Origin: Fischerella sp. JS2
GTDB lineage: Bacteria; Cyanobacteriota; Cyanobacteriia; Cyanobacteriales; Nostocaceae
Direction of reading: 5' to 3'
DNA length: 64,000 bases
NCBI RefSeq assembly: GCF_032393985.1
Contig: NZ_CP135918.1
Coordinates: 2,790,001 to 2,854,000 of the forward strand
Shown: positions 36,385-44,613 of the stretch, in pieces
Position numbering within the stretch: position 1 is the stretch's first letter
Layout: each line of letters opens with the position of its first letter
Notes under the pieces: model-generated
Databases searched by the model: none
The model's input: the letters and a program-made list of their open reading frames with translations, nothing else
Told to the model about the DNA's origin: nothing
Position numbers and translations under genes: made by a program

Positions 36385-36438
36385 GGGAGTGGGGAGGTGG
36401 GGAGGTGGGGAGGTGGGGAGATGGGGAGATGGGGAGAT
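36385..36438. repeat. G-rich 8-bp minisatellite
   Basis: Tandem GTGGGGAG units grade into ATGGGGAG units, about six in total, between the 36152 gene and the 36538 gene. Four-G runs at regular spacing suggest possible G-quadruplex formation. Confidence 0.85.
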
Positions 36439-36537
36439 AAATTAAGTGTTTAGTATTAAGGAATGAGTAAAGATTTATTTTGCTAATTATTTAAGTGTGC
36501 AAATCTTTACAATCAGAAGACCCTATAATTCTATTAT

Positions 36538-36945
36538 TTAATTTCTCTTATCTTCACTTTTTGTCTTAATAACCCATAAAGATGAGTGATTAATAAGATT
36601 TACTAATTTGCCTAGAATCTGGTCATAAGTTCGATAAAGCTCTCTTGCTGCTTCAATATCTAGATAGTTGCACTTAACTGCAAATTCTATCCAGATTTGC
36701 GTTTCAGCGGCTTCTGCTTCTGAGTCACTTAATTTAGAAATGAAAGCTGCTTCATAACGACGTTTGCGCCAAGCCTCAGCTAAATTAGCACATACAGAAC
36801 GCGACGAACGGCGCATTTGATCTGTCAAAGAATACTTTTCCTCAACGGGAAATTTTTTTGACCTATCAAAAAGCTCCATTGCAGCATCAAAAGACATTTG
36901 AAAGACTTCCAAATCCCTATGATTCTTAATTCCATCTTTCCCCAT
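36538..36945 (-). CDS. Four-helix-bundle protein (S23/IVP-type)
   Basis: A 135-residue protein of the four-helix-bundle family first seen as the product of 23S rRNA intervening sequences. Motifs are NHRDLEVFQMSFDAAM near residue 8, KYSLTDQMRRSSRSVCANLA then EAWRKR (~42-65), and the long EAEAAETQIWIEFAVKCNYL helix. These pentameric proteins have a positive face and are thought to bind nucleic acids; the DGR accessory protein Avd is related. A close paralogue lies at 39771-40109, on the other side of pilQ. It starts just upstream of the pilQ stop side, 113 bp beyond it. Confidence 0.82.
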   Translation of the reverse strand: MGKDGIKNHRDLEVFQMSFDAAMELFDRSKKFPVEEKYSLTDQMRRSSRSVCANLAEAWRKRRYEAAFISKLSDSEAEAAETQIWIEFAVKCNYLDIEAARELYRTYDQILGKLVNLINHSSLWVIKTKSEDKRN

Positions 36946-37057
36946 TTCTATATCTCCTCACGCTCCAATATTTATTCATGTTTAATCGTAGGGATGTTAA
37001 GCTTCAAACAATTTGGAAGTAAAATCCACCCCACCTCCGCATCTCCCCACCTATCTA

Positions 37058-39508
37058 CTACTTCGGAACCTGCAACCCCCGACGCTCAAGTATTTGCCGC
37101 ACCTCTGGACTAGGAGTATAGCTATAGCCATAAGATGATTTCTCAGAATCATCCATAATTTGAGGTGTAAGTAATACAACCACCTCATTGCGCTGATTTT
37201 GTTTGTTTGTACTTCTAAAAAGTGAACCAATTAAGGGAATATCGCCCAAGATGGGAATTTTGGAGACAGTTGTCCTGTCTGTGTCTTGAATGATGCCACT
37301 GAGAATTAAGGTCTGCCCGTCACGCAGGCGAATTAAACCGGAATTAAGCGACCTTTGAGAAACTAAGAATATTTGCTGGCTACCCGTACCTAAATTAAGG
37401 TTAGTAGCAGCTTGAGGTGCTTTGACAGTTGGAGCCACTGAGAGAGAGACAAAACCATTGTCATCAATGCGATCAACTTTGACAGCTAGGGTTAAACCCA
37501 CATCTTCTTTCTCTGCTGTAACTGTTTGTGTAGAACTGCCATCACCTCGTGTGATTTCGTTCTTAATATTTCCCACTACTTGCTGAGTCAAGTTAACATT
37601 AGCTGTTTGACCTTCTTGCACAATTAAAGTCGGGTCAGTCAAAATTTTGGCGTTGCCACTTTGCACCTGAGATTGCAAACTGAGGAGAAAACGTTTGGGG
37701 AACTGGTACAAAGAAGGCAGAGCAGATGTTACTGTTCCTGTACTGCCGGGGGAAACACTGATTGTACCCTCCGCATCAATAGTAATTACATCATTTGTAC
37801 CACGGTTAACGTTAGTGATACCTGGTTGCAATGGGTTGGTTGAAGATGGTGGGATTGGTTGATATGTCGTAGCATCTCTGTTAGGTAGTACTGTTGCAGA
37901 ACCAGGTTGGACAGTGACTCCACCAACTGTGATGGGATTTGAAGATTGGTTAACTATTGTTGTACCCGAACCTCCGCCTGGAATAATTAACTCGTTATTT
38001 ACATCCAAGAAGGGTGTTCCTGTAATGGGGTTGCTAATTACAGGGGTACTACTCACACTAGTTCTTGCTTCCGCACTGCTAGCTGGTCTAGAACCACCAA
38101 AATTTAAAGCTGCTGCACCGCCGTCATTGACGAAAAAGTTATTGCCAATACCAAAAGAAAAACTGGTGTTAACGTCCTTGGTATTCAAAAGGTTAACGTC
38201 GATAATTTTGACATTAACTGCTACTTGCCGGCGACGGATATCTAACTGAGTAAGTTGAGCCATAGCCATCTCAACCAATCTTGGTGGCCCAATCAAAGTC
38301 AAAGAATTTGTGCGTTCATCTCCAAGTGCCTGTAAACCCCGGAGTAAAGGTTTAGAATCCTGAAAATCTATGCGTTGAGTTTCAACTCTTGTTTCTGTAG
38401 TTGTCTGAGTTTGAGTAATCGGAGCAGCTCCAGCAGCCACAGGAACAGCACTGACATTAGTGACTTGGCGTTCGCGGTTAACGGCACTTTCTGCACCTAA
38501 GGAGACCAAAAAGTTGAGAGCAGTCCCCACTGTTACTTGATTCAGTCGCAGGTTCCGCATGACTACATCACGAGTAGAATTGGGTAGCCTCGGCCCGACA
38601 AAAACTGTGCGACCACTACGGTTTGCTTCCAAACCACTCAGACGCAAGACATAGTTGAACACATCCTGTACAGGTTCGTTTTCTATATCCAAAGAAATTG
38701 TCTGTCCAGCAGTTTGTCCCCCTTGTCCCCCCTGTCCTCCTGTTGCTTCTGCTCCTGTATAAGCCAAATTCAAACCAGCAGCACGAGCCAGCAATGATAA
38801 TACTTCCCTGACTGGTGCATCTCGCAGCACAAGCCGGGGTACACGTTCTTGAGTTCCCAAGTCAACGCTGCTGGGAGAAGCATCAATATTAGAAATGGCA
38901 ATATCTCCTACTGGCGGTGCAACAGCTCTAGGTAAGAAAGGCGGGGCTTGGGTTTGACCTTGTCCTGGCCCGGCTGTTTGTGCTGGTGTGCCGTCAATAC
39001 TGCTGACTTGTGGGTTGGGAACAACAGGCGGAACAGATGGACTGGGGTTAGGAGTCGGTGCTTGGGGAGGTGTTGGTGCTGATACTGTGGTTCCTGCACT
39101 GGAAGTTAAGCCAAGAGTAATATTGTTTGTTCCACGCATCAAAGGCTGAGTATTGGGAGCGCTGTCAGTACCAATTGCCAATACTCTGATGCTATTGGTA
39201 TCTAGTTGAGTCACCTCAATTGAGGCAATTCCTGGAACGGGATTATCTTTGCGGAAACTATTGCCTTTGGGTAAACGTAGTTGAGTATTAATAATATCTG
39301 CAACTAAAGTTTTACCCCTCTGCGTCGTAAAAATTTGTGGTCGAGAGCCAGAAGAAGTTTTTAAAACAACATTCACTCCGCCATTAACATTTTTTAGCTG
39401 CACATCTGTAATTTGAGTAACCTGTGCTTTAACTGGTTGAGTAGCTAAAAAAACTATTGTGGTAGCACCTAATATTAAATCTAAACCTTTACCGTGAAGC
39501 TGTCTCAC
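37058..39508 (-). CDS. pilQ: Type IV pilus secretin PilQ
   Basis: An 816-residue secretin with a signal peptide near residues 8-28. An N-terminal AMIN domain (TDVQLKNVNGGVNVVLKTSS and following) is followed by a proline/glutamine-rich linker (~140-200). Secretin N/STN domains (LVLRDAPVREVLSLLARAAG and following) come next, and the C-terminal secretin pore domain ends with DGQTLILSGIIQDTDRT and KIPILGDIPLIG, diagnostic. It forms the outer-membrane channel through which the pilus passes. It ends the pilM-N-O series; a four-helix-bundle gene lies between pilO and pilQ. Natural transformation and motility in cyanobacteria depend on it. Confidence 0.95.
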   Translation of the reverse strand: MRQLHGKGLDLILGATTIVFLATQPVKAQVTQITDVQLKNVNGGVNVVLKTSSGSRPQIFTTQRGKTLVADIINTQLRLPKGNSFRKDNPVPGIASIEVTQLDTNSIRVLAIGTDSAPNTQPLMRGTNNITLGLTSSAGTTVSAPTPPQAPTPNPSPSVPPVVPNPQVSSIDGTPAQTAGPGQGQTQAPPFLPRAVAPPVGDIAISNIDASPSSVDLGTQERVPRLVLRDAPVREVLSLLARAAGLNLAYTGAEATGGQGGQGGQTAGQTISLDIENEPVQDVFNYVLRLSGLEANRSGRTVFVGPRLPNSTRDVVMRNLRLNQVTVGTALNFLVSLGAESAVNRERQVTNVSAVPVAAGAAPITQTQTTTETRVETQRIDFQDSKPLLRGLQALGDERTNSLTLIGPPRLVEMAMAQLTQLDIRRRQVAVNVKIIDVNLLNTKDVNTSFSFGIGNNFFVNDGGAAALNFGGSRPASSAEARTSVSSTPVISNPITGTPFLDVNNELIIPGGGSGTTIVNQSSNPITVGGVTVQPGSATVLPNRDATTYQPIPPSSTNPLQPGITNVNRGTNDVITIDAEGTISVSPGSTGTVTSALPSLYQFPKRFLLSLQSQVQSGNAKILTDPTLIVQEGQTANVNLTQQVVGNIKNEITRGDGSSTQTVTAEKEDVGLTLAVKVDRIDDNGFVSLSVAPTVKAPQAATNLNLGTGSQQIFLVSQRSLNSGLIRLRDGQTLILSGIIQDTDRTTVSKIPILGDIPLIGSLFRSTNKQNQRNEVVVLLTPQIMDDSEKSSYGYSYTPSPEVRQILERRGLQVPK

Positions 39509-39770
39509 AGTTCATCCCTCACATTTCACCAAAATTTTTGACTATTTTTGCAACCAATTTCTTGGTATTTATACGTAAGTGCGGTCGCTGTTAATTGTGT
39601 TTATAGTTTGTATATTTCCCAAAAATTCTGCTGAAATATCACAGTGTCACTAAATTAATTTGAGGGGAGTGGGGACACGAGGGACAAGGAAGACACGGGA
39701 GACAAGGGGGACATGTTTGTCAAAATTTTTTCTTATGTTCCTGATCTCCCTAATCTGCCTCGTCTTTTGG

Positions 39771-40109
39771 TTACTCACCAATAATCCATTTATTTGGATT
39801 TTTAATCATGTTTATTAGACCGCTTAAAACTTGATTGTAAGTAGCGTATAGCTCTCTCCCTTGTAATACATCTAAGTAGTCACATTTGACAGCAAACTTA
39901 ATCCATACTTGAGTTTCAGCAGCTTCAGCCTCGCAGTCATTTAATTTAGCAATGGAAGCAGCTTTATACCTGCGCTTTCTCCAAGCTTCTGCTAAATTGG
40001 CGCATACAGAACGTGATGAACGGCGAATTTGATCTATCAAAGCGTATTTTTCTTCTTGAGGAAACTTTTTTGACAGTTCAAAAATTTTCATAGCAGTATT
40101 GAATGCCAA
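39771..40109 (-). CDS. Four-helix-bundle protein, second copy, doubtful start
   Basis: A paralogue of the 36538 gene, with clear identity over the whole length (KKFPQEEKYALIDQIRRSSR, SVCANLAEAWRKRRYKAA). The homologous frame continues upstream of the first possible start (TTG at 40109). It reads GKESFKSHEDLAVFKL from codons up to 40157, where the paralogue's ATG is matched by AGG overlapping the pilO stop codon. A strong SD-like GGGGAAAGGAG lies there. Either translation begins at TTG with a shortened helix, or the gene has lost its start. It is embedded in the pil operon. Confidence 0.65.
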   Translation of the reverse strand: MAFNTAMKIFELSKKFPQEEKYALIDQIRRSSRSVCANLAEAWRKRRYKAASIAKLNDCEAEAAETQVWIKFAVKCDYLDVLQGRELYATYNQVLSGLINMIKNPNKWIIGE

Positions 40110-40155
40110 TTTAAATACCGCTAAATCTTCATGACTCTTAAAAGACTCCTTTCCC

Positions 40156-40911
40156 CTATTTCTTCGCTACTGCTTGAATCGCTGCAATATCTTCTGGAGA
40201 AAGTGGCATCAGCGCCTGTAATTGAAAAGATGTAGAAATAGGTGCTGGTCCTATCCGCACTAGCGTTTTGCCTGGTTCTGAAGCTGGTTGGGGAGCTAAG
40301 GTAGATTGATAGTCTTTCACTATCAATAAAGGCTGCAAACGCTCAATATTGCGGAGTATTGATTGCGTTTGCTCATAAGTTCCGATAATTTCCACATTCA
40401 CACTTCTACGCTTCAGCTTGCCGTCTACCTGTTGTCCTAACGAACCATCGTTAATTGGTTCCGCTTTATCTGAAACTGGTACAAATTTCCTCAGTTCGGC
40501 TCTGGTAGTATTGATGGCAACTGTGGCGTTGTTAGACTCAACTAAACGATTTAAGTCCAGCAGTAAGGTATCTAAGGTTTTCTCATTGGCAAACAAACCT
40601 AAAACTTGAGTTTGTTGCTGTTTAGCGTCTGCTAGTTCCTGTTTGACTTTATCCATCTGTTTGATGGTGGCTTTCTTTTGGTCAACTTGTCCTTGCAATT
40701 CACCTTGTTTAGCTTGGTTTTGTCCAAAAGTTTCCCAAGCTGGCATCACTAAGTTGAACAACATGTAAAGCGCACCAGCAAATCCCAATACCCCTATTAA
40801 GATGCCTATGACTTTGGGTGTAAAGCTAATACCAAAGACAACGGGGTAGGCTGATGCAGCCTCTAGTGATTCCCCATCTCCCACAAAATTAATATCTTGA
40901 CTCAGCGTCAT
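40156..40911 (-). CDS. pilO: Type IV pilus inner-membrane protein PilO
   Basis: A 251-residue protein with one N-terminal helix (VIGILIGVLGFAGALYMLF near 33-53) followed by a coiled coil (EGLQGQVDQKKATIKQMDK-like, ~70-110). A C-terminal ferredoxin-like periplasmic domain (VNVEIIGTYEQTQSILRNIE) completes it. PilO pairs with PilN to link PilM to the secretin. Its start overlaps pilN by 4 bp (ATGA). The annotation rests on the size, topology and pilM-N-O-Q order, since the family is poorly conserved in sequence. Confidence 0.9.
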   Translation of the reverse strand: MTLSQDINFVGDGESLEAASAYPVVFGISFTPKVIGILIGVLGFAGALYMLFNLVMPAWETFGQNQAKQGELQGQVDQKKATIKQMDKVKQELADAKQQQTQVLGLFANEKTLDTLLLDLNRLVESNNATVAINTTRAELRKFVPVSDKAEPINDGSLGQQVDGKLKRRSVNVEIIGTYEQTQSILRNIERLQPLLIVKDYQSTLAPQPASEPGKTLVRIGPAPISTSFQLQALMPLSPEDIAAIQAVAKK

Positions 40912-41672
40912 TTTTGAATGACTCCTGTTTTTTGCAAACTGCGAATACGTGCGACTAATCCCACTGTGCCTTTTTGTTCTAATTCTCGAATTAACTCTGA
41001 AGCTGGAATATCGCTGAGAGTGGTTTGAATAGTGTATCTGGCTACTTTCGGTGGTTTAATGACTACACCTGTTTGAGTACCAGGATTTTTTACTGGCGCA
41101 TCTACTAGTTCTGTGGAAATAATTTTGACTTCACTAGCTTTAAAGAAACGAGATTGTTGCAAACTAAGCAAAAAATCGTTGACATCATTGAAAGAGCGAG
41201 CTATACCAGTAATTTCTACTCCTCCGGCGGGATTTGGTGGTGGCTGTCCCTCGGCTGCGGCAGCAGGTGCTATTTGCTTGACATTTTCTATTTGTACTGT
41301 AGCTGGAATGCGATCGCGCAAATCTTGTAACATTGCAGACCAAGGACGAATCTGATCAAACACAGCCACTAAAGATTGAGTTTCCCCCTTAACTTTATTG
41401 GTTTCTTCCTTAATCTTGTTAATACTACCGATTTGGGCATCTAAGCTTTTACTCTCCTCTTCCAGTTGTGCAATTACTTGCTCCAACTCAGCATTTTTTG
41501 CTTGCAAAAGCCACCAACCAGTTGCTACAAAAGCTGGAAAAATAACACCAATTGCCACTCCAATAAACACAGGTGCTAAATTACCTGTATTCATCGGTAC
41601 TTTGACCTTTTTTTCAGTATTTTTCTGAAAATTTGGGCGATCCTTAAGAAAATTAATATCTAAACTGTACAT
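40908..41672 (-). CDS. pilN: Type IV pilus assembly protein PilN
   Basis: A 254-residue bitopic protein. A short cytoplasmic head (MYSLDINFLKDRP, with the INFL motif that contacts PilM) is followed by one transmembrane helix (residues ~31-55) and a coiled coil (NAELEQVIAQLEEESKSLDA). A periplasmic fimbrial-assembly domain (VEITGIARSFNDVNDFLLSL) comes last. The proline- and alanine-rich linker AAAAEGQPPPNPAGG splits it. It is coupled to pilO by a 4-bp overlap, and a repeat-filled 262-bp gap separates it from pilM. Confidence 0.92.
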   Translation of the reverse strand: MYSLDINFLKDRPNFQKNTEKKVKVPMNTGNLAPVFIGVAIGVIFPAFVATGWWLLQAKNAELEQVIAQLEEESKSLDAQIGSINKIKEETNKVKGETQSLVAVFDQIRPWSAMLQDLRDRIPATVQIENVKQIAPAAAAEGQPPPNPAGGVEITGIARSFNDVNDFLLSLQQSRFFKASEVKIISTELVDAPVKNPGTQTGVVIKPPKVARYTIQTTLSDIPASELIRELEQKGTVGLVARIRSLQKTGVIQK

Positions 41673-41934
41673 TTTTCGTCATTTGTAATTGGTTAGTAGA
41701 TAGTGGTTAGTGGTTAGTCGTTGGTGGTTAGTGTTAATGGCTTACTACTCCACCCTTACGGGAAGCCCTTCGGGTAGCTCCCTCCGGGACGCTACTCTTA
41801 CGAGAAGCCGCTAGCGCGTCTACGCGAACGCAGTCGCTCATGGGGGAAACCCCCTGCGTAAGAGTCGCTGTCTCACCGCTTGCGCGTCTACATACCCCTC
41901 ATACCCCTCACATCCCCCACACTCCCCACACCTC
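41673..41934. repeat. STRR plus modular palindromic repeat inside the pil operon
   Basis: A GGTTAGTGGTTAG STRR (41690-41740) is followed by palindromic modules with CTTACGGGAAGCCCTTCGGG, CCCTCCGGGACGCTACTCTT, CGCGTCTACGCGAACGC and GGGGGAAACCCCC. Then comes an ACATACCCCTCATACCCCTC array. It splits pilM from pilN without breaking the gene order. Confidence 0.8.
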
Positions 41935-43041
41935 TCACACCTCCCGCATCCCAAGCCCCAGCACAATCCCCAACCCAGGACGTTGCACAGTTGGAAACTT
42001 TTCTTCCTCAACTTGCAAGGATAAAGATCCAATGGGGTCTACTTGAGAGGTCGGCAAACTCAATCGTTGCGTGAAGAACTCATCCAACTGGGCCAGTCCT
42101 CCACCTGATCCTGACAAGAAAATCTGCGCTACCTCTAAGTTTTCACTTTGGTTGAGATAAAAATCGATGGAACGGCGTAGTTCATCTGTCAGTTCTCCCA
42201 ACACCCGCATCATTGCTGCTATACCAGGATTAGCCTCGGTGACACCTGTTTTTGCACCTTCCATAGTATTTAGAGGAATAGTCATCCCCTGCAACAATTC
42301 CATATCTCGTGACGCAGGTAAACTCATTGCTCTGGCCAGTGCCATTTGCATTTGATAAGTCCCCAAGGGGACTGTCCGTGAAAATTGCGGTACTCCGTTA
42401 ACGATGATGGCAATTTCTGTACTGTCGAATTCTATATCGACTAAAACTGCTGCTTCTTGTGGCCCGTATTGCCGCAACTGATCACGAATTGTCCGAATCA
42501 GTGCAAAAGAATTGATTTCTAAGACATCAATTTGTAATCCTGCCTGCTCGAATGTATTTATGTAGGTATCAGTAATTTCCTTGCGAGTTGCAACCAGCAG
42601 CACTTGTACTTTTTCAATCCCATCCTCATCTATAAAGTACCCAAGTTTTTGATAATCTACATCAGCTTCTTCACGAGGATAGGGTAAATATAAGCTTGCT
42701 TCATGGTGTAACACCATCTCGCGTAGTTCTTTATCATCTAATTCTGATGGAACAGGTATAAGGCGTACAATTGAATCTCGTCCCGTGACAGCAGTGGCAA
42801 CGCGAGAAGCTTTGATTTTACTCTCTGTGAGTGCCTGCTGAATGATTTGTGCCATTGCTGGAGGATCAGCAATTTGACCATCAACAAAAACACCTTCTGG
42901 AACCGGTACTGATGTTAAAGCGTCTAGTTTCAGACCTTGGCGTTGTTTGCGTAAACGAGCGACCTTGACGCATTGTGGCGCAAGTTCGATGCCAACTCCG
43001 CCCTTAGATTTGCTAAACAGATTATTGATGCTTTTAACCAC
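41935..43041 (-). CDS. pilM: Type IV pilus assembly ATPase-like protein PilM
   Basis: A 368-residue actin-like protein of the PilM/FtsA fold. It starts with a short lead (MVKSINNLFSKSKGGVGIEL) and contains a phosphate-1-like AAVLVDIEFDSTEIAI segment and a second FLSGSGGGLAQLDEF adenosine motif near 318-333. It is cytoplasmic and binds PilN. It opens the pilM-N-O-Q operon, reading away from the lipoprotein gene at 43233. Confidence 0.94.
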   Translation of the reverse strand: MVKSINNLFSKSKGGVGIELAPQCVKVARLRKQRQGLKLDALTSVPVPEGVFVDGQIADPPAMAQIIQQALTESKIKASRVATAVTGRDSIVRLIPVPSELDDKELREMVLHHEASLYLPYPREEADVDYQKLGYFIDEDGIEKVQVLLVATRKEITDTYINTFEQAGLQIDVLEINSFALIRTIRDQLRQYGPQEAAVLVDIEFDSTEIAIIVNGVPQFSRTVPLGTYQMQMALARAMSLPASRDMELLQGMTIPLNTMEGAKTGVTEANPGIAAMMRVLGELTDELRRSIDFYLNQSENLEVAQIFLSGSGGGLAQLDEFFTQRLSLPTSQVDPIGSLSLQVEEEKFPTVQRPGLGIVLGLGMREV

Positions 43042-43232
43042 TGTTGTGTCCGCATGAATGCTAAATTGAAAAATTTAAATGTTATTTGTCCTCTGTACAT
43101 TTGTCATTTGTTGATTGTTAGTTATTAGCTACTTACCACTAACTACTAACCAATAACCATTGACCAATGACCATTGACCAAGGACGAATCATCAACTTTT
43201 TACCCTGATTGAACTGAAAAACTATAAGCACA

Positions 43233-44537
43233 ATGATTCAAGTTCAAAAATTCAAAAGATTAACTATTTGGGCCTTAGTTGGCTTACTGACAAGTTGGAT
43301 TGTCAGTTGCAGTACAGGTAACGTTAACCCAAGCACAAAACAGGCATCGTCAGGAGCGGCAAAAATTGAGTTTTGGACTATGCAACTCAAACCTCAATTT
43401 ACCGACTACTTCCAAAGCCTGATTGCGACTTTTGAGTCACAAAATCCAGGTGTAAAAGTTAACTGGGTGGATATACCTTGGGCAGAAATGGAAAACAAAA
43501 TTTTAACAGCTGTCTCCGCAAAAACGCCACCTGATGTTGTGAACCTAAATCCGGATTTTGCATCTCAGTTAGCAAGTAGAAATGCTTGGTTAGATTTGGA
43601 TACAAAAGTCCCAAATAATGTACGCTCTTCATATTTACCGAATATATGGAAAGCTAGCACGCTGAATGGTAAGAGTTTTGGAATACCCTGGTATCTCACC
43701 ACACGGCTAACTATTTATAACACTGATTTATTAAAACAGGCAGGTATCAATAAGCCACCTGCTACTTATACTGAATTGGCACAGGTAGCTCAACAAATTA
43801 AAGATAAAACTGGTAAGTATGCCTTTTTTGTCACTTTTGTTCCGCAAGATTCTGGTGAAGTTTTAGAATCTTTTGTACAAATGGGAGTTACCCTGGTAGA
43901 TTCCGAAGGAAAAGCTGCTTTTAACTCTACGCAGGGTAAAGCAGCATTTCAGTATTGGATAGATCTTTACAAAAAAGGTCTCCTGCCAAAAGAAGTATTG
44001 ACACAAGGGCATCGTCATGCTATAGAGTTATATCAATCTGGAGAAACGGCTTTACTAGCTTCAGGCCCGGAATTTCTCAAACAGATAGCTAATAATGCAC
44101 CTGCGATCGCTAAAGCTTCTGCCATAGCACCCCAAATTACTGGTGACACGGGTAAGAAAAATGTCGCTGTGATGAACGTAGTTATCCCTCGTGACACCAA
44201 ACAACCAGACGCTGCTGTCAAATTTGCGCTGTTTGTGACCAATGATGAAAATCAGCTAGCCTTTGCTAAACAAGCAAATGTTTTACCATCCACAGTCAAG
44301 GCTTTATCTGATAGCTATTTCAAGAATGTATCAGCGAACGCCTCGACTATAGATAAAGCTAGGGCAATTAGTGCTAGTCAAATGCAACAAGCAGAAGTTC
44401 TAACCCCTACTTTGAAAAATTTCAATATCCTGCAAAAGGCAATTTATGAGAACCTGCAAGCAGCAATGTTAGATGAAAAGACTGTGGATAAAGCTGTAGA
44501 AGATGCAGCACAGGAGTGGAATAGCCGTAGTCAATAG
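43233..44537 (+). CDS. ABC-transporter sugar-binding lipoprotein
   Basis: A 434-residue periplasmic solute-binding protein of the carbohydrate (family 1) type. A basic N-terminus, a hydrophobic stretch and a lipobox IVSC place the lipidated cysteine at C26. The mature part contains the typical EFWTMQLKPQFTDYFQSLIA opening and a central GIPWYLTTRLTIYNTDLLKQ motif. Specificity for a maltose-, glucosylglycerol- or trehalose-like sugar cannot be inferred. No permease or ATPase gene lies nearby, so it must work with partners encoded elsewhere. Confidence 0.9.
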   Translation: MIQVQKFKRLTIWALVGLLTSWIVSCSTGNVNPSTKQASSGAAKIEFWTMQLKPQFTDYFQSLIATFESQNPGVKVNWVDIPWAEMENKILTAVSAKTPPDVVNLNPDFASQLASRNAWLDLDTKVPNNVRSSYLPNIWKASTLNGKSFGIPWYLTTRLTIYNTDLLKQAGINKPPATYTELAQVAQQIKDKTGKYAFFVTFVPQDSGEVLESFVQMGVTLVDSEGKAAFNSTQGKAAFQYWIDLYKKGLLPKEVLTQGHRHAIELYQSGETALLASGPEFLKQIANNAPAIAKASAIAPQITGDTGKKNVAVMNVVIPRDTKQPDAAVKFALFVTNDENQLAFAKQANVLPSTVKALSDSYFKNVSANASTIDKARAISASQMQQAEVLTPTLKNFNILQKAIYENLQAAMLDEKTVDKAVEDAAQEWNSRSQ

Positions 44538-44613
44538 TCAATGGTCAATGGTCAATAGTCAATGGTCTATTTGAAATTCTCTGCACTCTTAACAATGGAC
44601 TGTTGACTTTTGA

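Noticed and set aside
36538-40157. Avd-type protein of a diversity-generating retroelement
   Set aside because: The four-helix proteins are of the related family, but no reverse transcriptase or template/variable repeat pair is in the window.
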